Assembly: GCA_964020085.1 (NCBI GenBank)
Contig: OZ026607.1
Span: 9,019,535-9,083,534, forward strand
Origin: Micromussa lordhowensis
Taxonomy: Eukaryota; Cnidaria; Anthozoa; Scleractinia; Lobophylliidae
Direction of reading: 5' to 3'
Length of the DNA: 64,000 nt
Shown here: positions 33,355 through 47,700 of the stretch, one piece after another
Numbering within the stretch: position 1 is the first letter of the stretch
Layout: each line of letters opens with the position of its first letter
The notes under the pieces: generated by a model
The model's database searches: none
Seen by the model: only the letters and a program-made list of their open reading frames with translations
What the model was told of the DNA's origin: nothing
Position numbers and translations under genes: made by a program

Positions 33355-36222
33355 ATGGCGCTGATTTCATGATTTCCAGTTCCTAGTTTGTCGCCTTCTG
33401 GTGGGTGAGGGTGGCGATGAGGAGAGGGTTGGAGACAACAATCCTTGAAACACTTCTGCGTCATTCTTAATTTATTGCTGTTGTTATTCTCATAGATTAT
33501 TACAATTGTCGTTTCTCGGCCACTAGTAAACCCTAGTCAAGTCTCTCGTTTTAGAGAGTTGGACGTTTGAACCCAGTGAAAAGCTACAATACTGAAATAT
33601 CAGTGTATTATTTCAGGTTCCTGTATGACATGGCTAGTTTTCGCAATGGATCTATTTGCCTGTATCCGCCAAAAAAATGCCACAGAATTTGACTTGTCAC
33701 TGATAATCTTTGATACAATTCTGTCCTAGAGCTAGCTTTCCACAAGACTTATCGTGGCTCAAATAAAAGGAAATCACTGTCCCGTATGACTTTTGAAGCC
33801 AAAAAGACTACATCCACCGTCTTTTCATCGAATCATGAATTGTACAATTTAATATGAGTGCTTCCAACAAAGAATACGAGTCTTGGCAACACAAACCTTC
33901 ACATATCAAAGCCGCGGCGGAGAAGGCCTGCATCGTCTTAAATGGACTGAATAAGGGGTTCCTACATCGAGAATCGATTGAACTTCAAGCAAACTAGGCC
34001 ATAATTTAATACGAGTAAGCGAACACTCCGCATGTTGTACCTACGTCAATGATCGACCGGTAGTCACACAATCAAATCTTATTCCCGCTGGCGAATCACA
34101 GACAGTTCTCATAGTTAGGTAGGCCGAAAACGCCCCAATTTAAGAAAACAAGCAAAGCTACTCACGATCAGTCTTTGACGAGATTTTCTTCACTCTGTCT
34201 GTGGCCATGTTTTGCTCGCAAACAGCAATGTCCCGGATGTACTTGAGTTTCATCGAGCGGGAAAGTATCGTTTCAACAGTACAACATACTTTTTTGTAAG
34301 TCTTTAGCCACATCAATGTTCAGGCCAAATAACGCAACCAGCAGTACAAATGTCTAGTCCGTTGCACGTCTAAGCCCTGAATTGATGTGGCTAAAGCTCT
34401 TTGCTGTCTGAAGCAAGCACAACATTATCGCCAAGCCCATGCACAGTCCAAACACCGGTTTACACATCTCAGGGCCGTTTCATGTACGATAATGGACGAC
34501 GCCTGCTAGCAAATCGTTAGACTTGCACCTTCATTGGACTTAATGATGTCCTCGGGCAGACTTCCTTTAGACAGCAGTTACAGAAGGCTAATCGGTCGGC
34601 TCCTGCTCAGAGTCACCGCTTTACCGGAGTCAGCTTTGGTTTAACCAAAATATATATTACCTTGTTAAAAATTACGAAACTTGTTTTGAATACTGATTCT
34701 GCTCGTAAAATTGCCGGCGTATTCTAACGGTGGGAAACACTCAGAAAGAGCCATGGCGTTTTCTGCTCAAATTCTTTTTCAGGCAAGCAAATTCTGCTCC
34801 GGAATCTTGCTCGAGATAAGTGACCGATCCAAGCTCAGCTACATCTTGCATCGATAAATTGTAAACACTCATTGACGTTCGCAGTGAGTCGACCAACTGT
34901 AAGCAAATCTTGCTTTGCACAGTACCTCTTGGTAGCTGTGATAGCGAACTCTTCTGGTTTAATAAACTTGCCGGCAATTAAAAGCAACAGTTACGAACGA
35001 TACTCAGAACTTTCAGTTAGTTTTGAAGTGTATGTCTGTTTTCAAATTTTCGACCGTTACCTTCTTGGTTTCTCGCTGTTTCAAATCGTTTCCGAAAAAT
35101 ACTCGATTTCGGCTCAAAAATGCGCAATTCTATTCGGCACAATTCTGGATGACCACAGTAATGAATAATGCTTGAGTTTCTAGCGGCACAATCTATCCAA
35201 ACCTCAGGTCTATCTATAACTAGTAGAATACAATCCCACTCTCTGATAAAGCGAGCCAGCAATTTTCATATCCGCAGCACGTACTATACGCATCTTAATT
35301 TTTTGTCAACAACCCAAGGGATTTCCAGGTGGTCCAGCGGGATGAGCTGCGCGCGGCTGATCCAACTGTCGCACCTGGCGGTCGTAAGTTCAAGTCTCGA
35401 TATGTCATAAAAGGAGTTATTCTCGAACGGCTTGGGGGTCGAATAACTTCTCCCCCGATCGAGATTCGAGGTCGGGCCGGGAAAAAAATCCCGGATTTTT
35501 TGCTTGAATTAATTGATTTATTTACTTAGCTACTTTTTTTTTCCAGGCTCTTTGGTGGGTTTTTTTCCCCCTCCTTTTTTTTCCCTTCTAACTTGAATGT
35601 TTTTTTTTAATTAATTGATTGATATTTATTGATTTTTTCCAATGTGTTTCAAGTTTTTTGTTGTTGTTTGGGATCAGCTTTTTCCTTATTGCTGTCGATC
35701 TGAGAGACTTTGTTTCTCCTTTATCGACGTCTGATTTCTTTGCTTTTTAAACCCTCTTGATCGGAACCAATAGACTTCTAAGACCGAGGAAGTTTGCCTA
35801 AGGTGGTTTGTTAGTCGGGAGCAATCCATGCCTTGGTTTCCCTGTGGGCAATATCGCACACAAACAGAATGCCAACATTTGGTTTACCCAGAATATATAT
35901 TACCTTGTTTTCATGAAACGTAATCGATCTAGGATCAGTAAATATGTAGAAGGCTGCTTTGAAACTCGCTTGAGCCGATGAATGCTTTTAGTGAGCAACA
36001 GATCAGTCAGCTCTCGCGGTTTTGAGTGCAAGTTGTTTTTTGTTTTTATATTATTTAGAATCACATTTCACGTTGTTGTTGTTGTTGTTTTTTATTTAAT
36101 TACGGTGAATCTATCAAAACGTTCAGTAATATGCAATTGTGGAATTACCATAAGTAAGTTTGGCAGAGCTAGTCAGAATAAGTGAGATGGGACGGCGATT
36201 GAGAGTCGACTTGGGCTGAAAT
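33355..36222. repeat. Array unit 5 (2868 bp)
   Basis: tRNA-like module 35329-35501 with GAGGTCGGGCC. Shares this, GATAAAGCG and GATCCAAGCTC with units 6 and 7, and GAGCCATGGCG with unit 6 only. Confidence 0.95.
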
Positions 36223-39092
36223 ATGGCGCTGATTTCATGATTTCCAGTTCCTAGTTTGTCGCCTTCTGGTGGGTGAGGGTGGCGATGAGGAGAGGGTTGG
36301 AGACAACAATCCTTGAAACACTTCTGCGTCATTCTTAATTTATTGCTGTTGTTATTCTCATAGATTATTACAATTGTCGTTTCTCGGCCACTAGTAAACC
36401 CTAGTCAAGTCTCTCGTTTTAGAGAGTTGGACGTTTGAACCCAGTGAAAAGCTACAATACTGAAATATCAGTGTATTATTTCAGGTTCCTGTATGACATG
36501 GCTAGTTTTCGCAATGGATCTATTTGCCTGTATCCGCCAAAAAAATGCCACAGAATTTGACTTGTCACTGATAATCTTTGATACAATTCTGTCCTAGAGC
36601 TAGCTTTCCACAAGACTTATCGTGGCTCAAATAAAAGGAAATCACTGTCCCGTATGACTTTTGAAGCCAAAAAGACTACATCCACCGTCTTTTCATCGAA
36701 TCATGAATTGTACAATTTAATATGAGTGCTTCCAACAAAGAATTCGAGTCTTGGCAACACAAACCTTCACATATCAAAGCCGCGGCGGAGAAGGCCTGCA
36801 TCGTCTTAAATGGACTGAATAAGGGGTTCCTACATCGAGAATCGATTGAACTTCAAGCAAACTAGGCCATAATTTAATACGAGTAAGCGAACACTCCGCA
36901 TGTTGTACCTACGTCAATGATCGACCGGTAGTCACACAATCAAATCTTATTCCCGCTGGCGAATCACAGACAGTTCTCATAGTTAGGTAGGCCGAAAACG
37001 CCCCAATTTAAGAAAACAAGCAAAGCTACTCACGATCAGTCTTTGACGAGATTTTCTTCACTCTGTCTGTGGCCATGTTTTGCTCGCAAACAGCAATGTC
37101 CCGGATGTACTTGAGTTTCATCGAGCGGGAAAGTATCGTTTCAACAGTACAACATACTTTTTTGTAAGTCTTTAGCCACATCAATGTTCAGGCCAAATAA
37201 CGCAACCAGCAGTACAAATGTCTAGTCCGTTGCACGTCTAAGCCCTGAATTGATGTGGCTAAAGCTCTTTGCTGTCTGAAGCAAGCACAACATTATCGCC
37301 AAGCCCATGCACAGTCCAAACACCGGTTTACACATCTCAGGGCCGTTTCATGTACGATAATGGACGACGCCTGCTAGCAAATCGTTAGACTTGCACCTTC
37401 ATTGGACTTAATGATGTCCTCGGGCAGACTTCCTTTAGACAGCAGTTACAGAAGGCTAATCGGTCGGCTCCTGCTCAGAGTCACCGCTTTACCGGAGTCA
37501 GCTTTGGTTTAACCAAAATATATATTACCTTGTTAAAAATTACGAAACTTGTTTTGAATACTGATTCTGCTCGTAAAATTGCCGGCGTATTCTAACGGTG
37601 GGAAACACTCAGAAAGAGCCATGGCGTTTTCTGCTCAAATTCTTTTTCAGGCAAGCAAATTCTGCTCCGGAATCTTGCTCGAGATAAGTGACCGATCCAA
37701 GCTCAGCTACATCTTGCATCGATAAATTGTAAACACTCATTGACGTTCGCAGTGAGTCGACCAACTGTAAGCAAATCTTGCTTTGCACAGTACCTCTTGG
37801 TAGCTGTGATAGCGAACTCTTCTGGTTTAATAAACTTGCCGGCAATTAAAAGCAACAGTTACGAACGATACTCAGAACTTTCAGTTAGTTTTGAAGTGTA
37901 TGTCTGTTTTCAAATTTTCGACCGTTACCTTCTTGGTTTCTCGCTGTTTCAAATCGTTTCCGAAAAATACTCGATTTCGGCTCAAAAATGCGCAATTCTA
38001 TTCGGCACAATTCTGGATGACCACAGTAATGAATAATGCTTGAGTTTCTAGCGGCACAATCTATCCAAACCTCAGGTCTATCTATAACTAGTAGAATACA
38101 ATCCCACTCTCTGATAAAGCGAGCCAGCAATTTTCATATCCGCAGCACGTACTATACGCATCTTAATTTTTTGTCAACAACCCAAGGGATTTCCAGGTGG
38201 TCCAGCGGGATGAGCTGCGCGCGGCTGATCCAACTGTCGCACCTGGCGGTCGTAAGTTCAAGTCTCGATATGTCATAAAAGGAGTTATTCTCGAACGGCT
38301 TGGGGGTCGAATAACTTCTCCCCCGATCGAGATTCGAGGTCGGGCCGGGAAAAAAATCCCGGATTTTTTGCTTGAATTAATTGATTTATTTACTTAGCTA
38401 CTTTTTTTTTCCAGGCTCTTTGGTGGGTTTTTTTCCCCCTCCTTTTTTTTCCCTTCTAACTTGAATGTTTTTTTTAATTAATTGATTGATATTTATTGAT
38501 TTTTTCCAATGTGTTTCAAGTTTTTTGTTGTTGTTTGGGATCAGCTTTTTCCTTATTGCTGTCGATCTGAGAGACTTTGTTTCTCCTTTATCGACGTCTG
38601 ATTTCTTTGCTTTTTAAACCCTCTTGATCGGAACCAATAGACTTCTAAGACCGAGGAAGTTTGCCTAAGGTGGTTTGTTAGTCGGGAGCAATCCATGCCT
38701 TGGTTTCCCTGTGGGCAATATCGCACACAAACAGAATGCCAACATTTGGTTTACCCAGAATATATATTACCTTGTTTTCATGAAACGTAATCGATCTAGG
38801 ATCAGTAAATATGTAGAAGGCTGCTTTGAAACTCGCTTGAGCCGATGAATGCTTTTAGTGAGCAACAGATCAGTCAGCTCTCGCGGTGTTGAGTGCAAGT
38901 TGTTTTTTGTTTTTATATTATTTAGAATCACATTTCACGTTGTTGTTGTTGTTGTTGTTTTTTATTTAATTACGGTGAATCTATCAAAACGTTCAGTAAT
39001 ATGCAATTGTGGAATTACCATAAGTAAGTTTGGCAGAGCTAGTCAGAATAAGTGAGATGGGACGGCGATTGAGAGTCGACTTGGGCTGAAAT
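36223..39092. repeat. Array unit 6 (2870 bp)
   Basis: tRNA-like module 38197-38369. Nearly identical to unit 5. Seven GTT copies and a private GGTGTTGAG near 38886. Confidence 0.95.
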
Positions 39093-41961
39093 ATGGCGCT
39101 GATTTCATGATTTCCAGTTCCTAGTTTGTCGCCTTCTGGTGGGTGAGGGTGGCGATGAGGAGAGGGTTGGAGACAACAATCCTTGAAACACTTCTGCGTC
39201 ATTCTTAATTTATTGCTGTTGTTATTCTCATAGATTATTACAATTGTCGTTTCTCGGCCACTAGTAAACCCTAGTCAAGTCTCTCGTTTTAGAGAGTTGG
39301 ACGTTTGAACCCAGTGAAAAGCTACAATACTGAAATATCAGTGTATTATTTCAGGTTCCTGTATGACATGGCTAGTTTTCGCAATGGATCTATTTGCCTG
39401 TATCCGCCAAAAAAATGCCACAGAATTTGACTTGTCACTGATAATCTTTGATACAATTCTGTCCTAGAGCTAGCTTTCCACAAGACTTATCGTGGCTCAA
39501 ATAAAAGGAAATCACTGTCCCGTATGACTTTTGAAGCCAAAAAGACTACATCCACCGTCTTTTCATCGAATCATGAATTGTACAATTTAATATGAGTGCT
39601 TCCAACAAAGAATTGGAGTCTTGGCAACACAAACCTTCACATATCAAAGCCGCGGCGGAGAAGGCCTGCATCGTCTTAAATGGACTGAATAAGGGGTTCC
39701 TACATCGAGAATCGATTGAACTTCAAGCAAACTAGGCCATAATTTAATACGAGTAAGCGAACACTCCGCATGTTGTACCTACGTCAATGATCGACCGGTA
39801 GTCACACAATCAAATCTTATTCCCGCTGGCGAATCACAGACAGTTCTCATAGTTAGGTAGGCCGAAAACGCCCCAATTTAAGAAAACAAGCAAAGCTACT
39901 CACGATCAGTCTTTGACGAGATTTTCTTCACTCTGTCTGTGGCCATGTTTTGCTCGCAAACAGCAATGTCCCGGATGTACTTGAGTTTCATCGAGCGGGA
40001 AAGTATCGTTTCAACAGTACAACATACTTTTTTGTAAGTCTTTAGCCACATCAATGTTCAGGCCAAATAACGCAACCAGCAGTACAAATGTCTAGTCCGT
40101 TGCACGTCTAAGCCCTGAATTGATGTGGCTAAAGCTCTTTGCTGTCTGAAGCAAGCACAACATTATCGCCAAGCCCATGCACAGTCCAAACACCGGTTTA
40201 CACATCTCAGGGCCGTTTCATGTACGATAATGGACGACGCCTGCTAGCAAATCGTTAGACTTGCACCTTCATTGGACTTAATGATGTCCTCGGGCAGACT
40301 TCCTTTAGACAGCAGTTACAGAAGGCTAATCGGTCGGCTCCTGCTCAGAGTCACCGCTTTACCGGAGTCAGCTTTGGTTTAACCAAAATATATATTACCT
40401 TGTTAAAAATTACGAAACTTGTTTTGAATACTGATTCTGCTCGTAAAATTGCCGGCGTATTCTAACGGTGGGAAACACTCAGAAAGAGCTATGGCGTTTT
40501 CTGCTCAAATTCTTTTTCAGGCAAGCAAATTCTGCTCCGGAATCCTGCTCGAGATAAGTGACCGATCCAAGCTCAGCTACATCTTGCATCGATAAATTGT
40601 AAACACTCATTGACGTTCGCAGTGAGTCGACCAACTGTAAGCAAATCTTGCTTTGCACAGTACCTCTTGGTAGCTGTGATAGCGAACTCTTCTGGTTTAA
40701 TAAACTTGCCGGCAATTAAAAGCAACAGTTACGAACGATACTCAGAACTTTTAGTTAGTTTTGAAGTGTATGTCTGTTTTCAAATTTTCGACCGTTACCT
40801 TCTTGGTTTCTCGCTGTTTCAAATCGTTTCCGAAAAATACTCGATTTCGGCTCAAAAATGCGCAATTCTATTCGGCACAATTCTGGATGACCACAGTAAT
40901 GAATAATGCTTGAGTTTCTAGCGGCACAATCTATCCAAACCTCAGGTCTATCTATAACTAGTAGAATACAATCCCACTCTCTGATAAAGCGAGCCAGCAA
41001 TTTTCATATCCGCAGCACGTACTATACGCATCTTAATTTTTTGTCAACAACCCAAGGGATTTCCAGGTGGTCCAGCGGGATGAGCTGCGCGCGGCTGATC
41101 CAACTGTCGCACCTGGCGGTCGTAAGTTCAAGTCTCGATATGTCATAAAAGGAGTTATTCTCGAACGGCTTGGGGGTCGAATAACTTCTCCCCCGATCGA
41201 GATTCGAGGTCGGGCCGGGAAAAAAATCCCGGATTTTTTGCTTGAATTAATTGATTTATTTACTTAGCTACTTTTTTTTTCCAGGCTCTTTGGTGGTTTT
41301 TTTTCCCACTCTTTTTTTTCCCTTCTAACTTGAATGTTTTTTTTTTTAATTAATTGATTGATATTTATTGATTTTTTCCAATGTGTTTCAAGTTTTTTGT
41401 TGTTGTTTGGGATCAGCTTTTTCCTTATTGCTGTCGATCTGAGAGACTTTGTTTCTCCTTTATCGACGTCTGATTTCTTTGCTTTTTAAACCCGCTTGAT
41501 CGGAACCAATAGACTTCTAAGACCGAGGAAGTTTGCCTAAGGTGGTTTGTTAGTCGGGAGCAATCCATGCCTTGGTTTCCCTGTGGGCAATATCGCACAC
41601 AAACAGAATGCCAACATTTGGTTTACCCAGAATATATATTACCTTGTTTTCATGAAACGTAATCGATCTAGGATCAGTAAATATGTAGAAGGCTGCTTTG
41701 AAACTCGCTTGAGCCGATGAATGCTTTTAGTGAGCAACAGATCAGTCAGCTCTCGCGGTTTTGAGTGCAAGTTGTTTTTTGTTTTTATATTATTTAGAAT
41801 CACATTTCACGTTGTTGTTGTTGTTGTTTTTTATTTAATTACGGTGAATCTATCAAAACGTTCAGTAATATGCAATTGTGGAATTACCATAAGTAAGTTT
41901 GGCAGAGCTAGTCAGAATAAGTGAGATGGGACGGCGATTGAGAGTCGACTTGGGCTGAAAT
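39093..41961. repeat. Array unit 7 (2869 bp)
   Basis: tRNA-like module 41067-41239. Shares the unit 5-6 variants except GAGCCATGG. Shares ACCCGCTTG near 41490 with unit 8, so it looks like a bridge between two sub-blocks. Confidence 0.95.
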
Positions 41962-44832
41962 ATGGCGCTGATTTCATGATTTCCAGTTCCTAGTTTGTCG
42001 CCTTCTGGTGGGTGAGGGTGGCGATGAGGAGAGGGTTGGAGACAACAATCCTTGAAACACTTCTGCGTCATTCTTAATTTATTGCTGTTGTTATTCTCAT
42101 AGATTATTACAATTGTCGTTTCTCGGCCACTAGTAAACCCTAGTCAAGTCTCTCGTTTTAGAGAGTTGGACGTTTGAACCCAGTGAAAAGCTACAATACT
42201 GAAATATCAGTGTATTATTTCAGGTTCCTGTATGACATGGCTAGTTTTCGCAATGGATCTATTTGCCTGTATCCGCCAAAAAAATGCCACAGAATTTGAC
42301 TTGTCACTGATAATCTTTGATACAATTCTGTCCTAGAGCTAGCTTTCCACAAGACTTATCGTGGCTCAAATAAAAGGAAATCACTCTCCCGTATGACTTT
42401 TGAAGCCAAAAAGACTACATCCACCGTCTTTTCATCGAATCATGAATTGTACAATTTAATATGAGTGCTTCCAACAAAGAATTCGAGTCTTGGGATCACA
42501 AACCTTCACATATCAAAGCCGCGGCGGAGAAGGCCTGCATCGTCTTAAATGGACTGAATAAGGGGTTCCTACATCGAGAATCGATTGAACTTCAAGCAAA
42601 CTAGGCCATAATTTAATACGAGTAAGCGAACACTCCGCATGTTGTACCTACGTCAATGATCGACCGGTAGTCACACAATCAAATCTTATTCCCGCTGGCG
42701 AATCACAGACAGTTCTCATAGTTAGGTAGGCCGAAAACGCCCCAATTTAAGAAAACAAGCAAAGCTACTCACGATCAGTCTTTGACGAGATTTTCTTCAC
42801 TCTGTCTGTGGCCATGTTTTGCTCGCAAACAGCAATGTCCCGGATGTACTTGAGTTTCATCGAGCGGGAAAGTATCGTTTCAACAGTACAACATACTTTT
42901 TTGTAAGTCTTTAGCCACATCAATGTTCAGGCCAAATAACGCAACCAGCAGTACAAATGTCTAGTCCGTTGCACGTCTAAGCCCTGAATTGATGTGGCTA
43001 AAGCTCTTTGCTGTCTGAAGCAAGCACAACATTATCGCCAAGCCCATGCACAGTCCAAACACCGGTTTACACATCTCAGGGCCGTTTCATGTACGATAAT
43101 GGACGACGCCTGCTAGCAAATCGTTAGACTTGCACCTTCATTGGACTTAATGATGTCCTCGGGCAGACTTCCTTTAGACAGCAGTTACAGAACGCTAATC
43201 GGTCGGCTCCTGCTCAGAGTCACCGCTTTACTGGAGTCAGCTTTGGTTTAACCAAAATATATATTACCTTGTTAAAAATTACGAAACTTGTTTTGAATAC
43301 TGATTCTGCTCGTAAAATTGCCGGCGTATTCTAACGGTGGGAAACACTCAGAAAGAGCTATGGCGTTTTCTGCTCAAATTCTTTTTCAGGCAAGCAAATT
43401 CTGCTCCGGAATCCTGCTCGAGATAAGTGACCGATCCCAGCTCAGCTATACATCTTGCATCGATAAATTGTAAACACTCATTGACGTTCGCAGTGAGTCG
43501 ACCAACTGTAAGCAAATCTTGCTTTGCACAGTACCTCTTGGTAGCTGTGATAGCGAACTCTTCTGGTTTAATAAACTTGCCGGCAATTAAAAGCAACAGT
43601 TACGAACGATACTCAGAACTTTCAGTTAGTTTTGAAGTGTATGTCTGTTTTCAAATTTTCGACCGTTACCTTCTTGGTTTCTCGCTGTTTCAAATCGTTT
43701 CCGAAAAATACTCGATTTCGGCTCAAAAATGCGCAATTCTATTCGGCACAATTCTGGATGACCACAGTAATGAATAATGCTTGAGTTTCTAGCGGCACAA
43801 TCTATCCAAACCTCAGGTCTATCTATAACTAGTAGAATACAATCCCACTCTCTGATTAAGCGAGCCAGCAATTTTCATATCCGCAGCACGTACTATACGC
43901 ATCTTAATTTTTTGTCAACAACCCAAGGGATTTCCAGGTGGTCCAGCGGGATGAGCTGCGCGCGGCTGATCCAACTGTCGCACCTGGCGGTCGTAAGTTC
44001 AAGTCTCGATATGTCATAAAACGAGTTATTCTCGAACGGCTTGGGGGTCGAATAACTTCTCCCCCGATCGAGATTCGAGCCCGGGCCGGGAAAAAAATCC
44101 CGGATTTTTTGCTTGAATTAATTGATTTATTTACTTAGCTACTTTTTTTTTCGAGGCTCTTTGGTGGTTTTTTTTCCCACTCTTTTTTTTCCCTTCTAAC
44201 TTGAATGTTTTTTTTTTTAATTAATTGATTGATATTTATTGATTTTTTCCAATGTGTTTCAAGTTTTTTGTTGTTGTTTGGGATCAGCTTTTTCCTTATT
44301 GCTGTCGATCTGAGAGACTTTGTTTCTCCTTTATCGACGTCTGATTTCTTTGCTTTTTAAACCCGCTTGATCGGAACCAATAGACTTCTAAGACCGAGGA
44401 AGTTTGCCTAAGGTGGTTTGTTAGTCGGGAGCAATCCATGCCTTGGTTTCCCTGTGGGCAATATCGCACACAAACAGAATGCCAACATTTGGTTTACCCA
44501 GAATATATATTACCTTGTTTTCATGAAACGTAATCGATCTAGGATCAGTAAATATGTAGAAGGCTGCTTTGAAACTCGCTTGAGCCGATGAATGCTTTTA
44601 GTGAGCAACAGATCAGTCAGCTCTCGCGGTTTTGAGTGCAAGTTGTTTTTTGTTTTTATATTATTTAGAATCACATTTCACGTTGTTGTTGTTGTTGTTT
44701 TTTATTTAATTACGGTGAATCTATCAAAACGTTCAGTAATATGCAATTGTGGAATTACCATAAGTAAGTTTGGCAGAGCTAGTCAGAATAAGTGAGATGG
44801 GACGGCGATTGAGAGTCGACTTGGGCTGAAAT
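41962..44832. repeat. Array unit 8 (2871 bp)
   Basis: tRNA-like module 43938-44110 with GAGCCCGGGCC and AAAACGAGTT, shared with unit 9. TTGGGATCAC near 42490 is also shared with unit 9. A TA insertion (GCTATACATC, near 43446) is shared with unit 10 but not unit 9. Confidence 0.95.
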
Positions 44833-47700
44833 ATGGCGCTGATTTCATGATTTCCAGTTCCTAGTTTGTCGCCTTCTGGTGGGTGAGGGTGGCGATGAGG
44901 AGAGGGTTGGAGACAACAATCCTTGAAACACTTCTGCGTCATTCTTAATTTATTGCTGTTGTTATTCTCATAGATTATTACAATTGTCGTTTCTCGGCCA
45001 CTAGTAAACCCTAGTCAAGTCTCTCGTTTTAGAGAGTTGGACGTTTGAACCCAGTGAAAAGCTACAATACTGAAATATCAGTGTATTATTTCAGGTTCCT
45101 GTATGACATGGCTAGTTTTCGCAATGGATCTATTTGCCTGTATCCGCCAAAAAAATGCCACAGAATTTGACTTGTCACTGATAATCTTTGATACAATTCT
45201 GTCCTAGAGCTAGCTTTCCACAAGACTTATCGTGGCTCAAATAAAAGGAAATCACTCTCCCGTATGACTTTTGAAGCCAAAAAGACTACATCCACCGTCT
45301 TTTCATCGAATCATGAATTGTACAATTTAATATGAGTGCTTCCAACAAAGAATTCGAGTCTTGGGATCACAAACCTTCACATATCAAAGCCGCGGCGGAG
45401 AAGGCCTGCATCGTCTTAAATGGACTGAATAAGGGGTTCCTACATCGAGAATCGATTGAACTTCAAGCAAACTAGGCCATAATTTAATACGAGTAAGCGA
45501 ACACTCCGCATGTTGTACCTACGTCAATGATCGACCGGTAGTCACACAATCAAATCTTATTCCCGCTGGCGAATCACAGACAGTTCTCATAGTTAGGTAG
45601 GCCGAAAACGCCCCAATTTAAGAAAACAAGCAAAGCTACTCACGATCAGTCTTTGACGAGATTTTCTTCACTCTGTCTGTGGCCATGTTTTGCTCGCAAA
45701 CAGCAATGTCCCGGATGTACTTGAGTTTCATCGAGCGGGAAAGTATCGTTTCAACAGTACAACATACTTTTTTGTAAGTCTTTAGCCACATCAATGTTCA
45801 GGCCAAATAACGCAACCAGCAGTACAAATGTCTAGTCCGTTGCACGTCTAAGCCCTGAATTGATGTGGCTAAAGCTCTTTGCTGTCTGAAGCAAGCACAA
45901 CATTATCGCCAAGCCCATGCACAGTCCAAACACCGGTTTACACATCTCAGGGCCGTTTCATGTACGATAATGGACGACGCCTGCTAGCAAATCGTTAGAC
46001 TTGCACCTTCATTGGACTTAATGATGTCCTCGGGCAGACTTCCTTTAGACAGCAGTTACAGAACGCTAATCGGTCGGCTCCTGCTCAGAGTCACCGCTTT
46101 ACTGGAGTCAGCTTTGGTTTAACCAAAATATATATTACCTTGTTAAAAATTACGAAACTTGTTTTGAATACTGATTCTGCTCGTAAAATTGCCGGCGTAT
46201 TCTAACGGTGGGAAACACTCAGAAAGAGCTATGGCGTTTTCTGCTCAAATTCTTTTTCAGGCAAGCAAATTCTGCTCCGGAATCCTGCTCGAGATAAGTG
46301 ACCGATCCCAGCTCAGCTACATCTTGCATCGATAAATTGTAAACACTCATTGACGTTCGCAGTGAGTCGACCAACTGTAAGCAAATCTTGCTTTGCACAG
46401 TACCTCTTGGTAGCTGTGATAGCGAACTCTTCTGGTTTAATAAACTTGCCGGCAATTAAAAGCAACAGTTACGAACGATACTCAGAACTTTCAGTTAGTT
46501 TTGAAGTGTATGTCTGTTTTCAAATTTTCGACCGTTACCTTCTTGGTTTCTCGCTGTTTCAAATCGTTTCCGAAAAATACTCGATTTCGGCTCAAAAATG
46601 CGCAATTCTATTCGGCACAATTCTGGATGACCACAGTAATGAATAATGCTTGAGTTTCTAGCGGCACAATCTATCCAAACCTCAGGTCTATCTATAACTA
46701 GTAGAATACAATCCCACTCTCTGATTAAGCGAGCCAGCAATTTTCATATCCGCAGCACGTACTATACGCATCTTAATTTTTTGTCAACAACCCAAGGGAT
46801 TTCCAGGTGGTCCAGCGGGATGAGCTGCGCGCGGCTGATCCAACTGTCGCACCTGGCGGTCGTAAGTTCAAGTCTCGATATGTCATAAAACGAGTTATTC
46901 TCGAACGGCTTGGGGGTCGAATAACTTCTCCCCCGATCGAGATTCGAGCCCGGGCCGGGAAAAAAATCCCGGATTTTTTGCTTGAATTAATTGATTTATC
47001 TACTTAGCTACTTTTTTTTCCAGGCTCTTTGGTGGGTTTTTTTCCCCCTCCTTTTTTTTCCCTTCTAACTTGAATGTTTTTTTTTTAATTAATTGATTGA
47101 TATTTATTGATTTTTTCCAATGTGTTTCAAGTTTTTTGTTGTTGTTTGGGATCAGCTTTTTCCTTATTGCTGTCGATCTGAGAGACTTTGTTTCTCCTTT
47201 ATCGACGTCTGATTTCTTTGCTTTTTAAACCCTCTTGATCGGAACCAATAGACTTCTAAGACCGAGGAAGTTTGCTTAAGGTGGTTTGTTAGTCGGGAGC
47301 AATCCATGCCTTGGTTTCCCTGTGGGCAATATCGCACACAAACAGAATGCCAACATTTGGTTTACCCAGAATATATATTACCTTGTTTTCATGAAACGTA
47401 ATCGATCTAGGATCAGTAAATATGTAGAAGGCTGCTTTGAAACTCGCTTGAGCCGATGAATGCTTTTAGTGAGCAACAGATCAGTCAGCTCTCGCGGTTT
47501 TGAGTGCAAGTTGTTTTTTGTTTTTATATTATTTAGAATCACATTTCACGTTGTTGTTGTTGTTGTTTTTTATTTAATTACGGTGAATCTATCAAAACGT
47601 TCAGTAATATGCAATTGTGGAATTACCATAAGTACGTTTGGCAGAGCTAGTCAGAATAAGTGAGATGGGACGGCGATTGAGAGTCGACTTGGGCTGAAAT
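44833..47700. repeat. Array unit 9 (2868 bp)
   Basis: tRNA-like module 46807-46979 with the unit 8 variants. Private AAGTACGTTTGG near 47632 and TTGCTTAAGG near 47272. Confidence 0.95.
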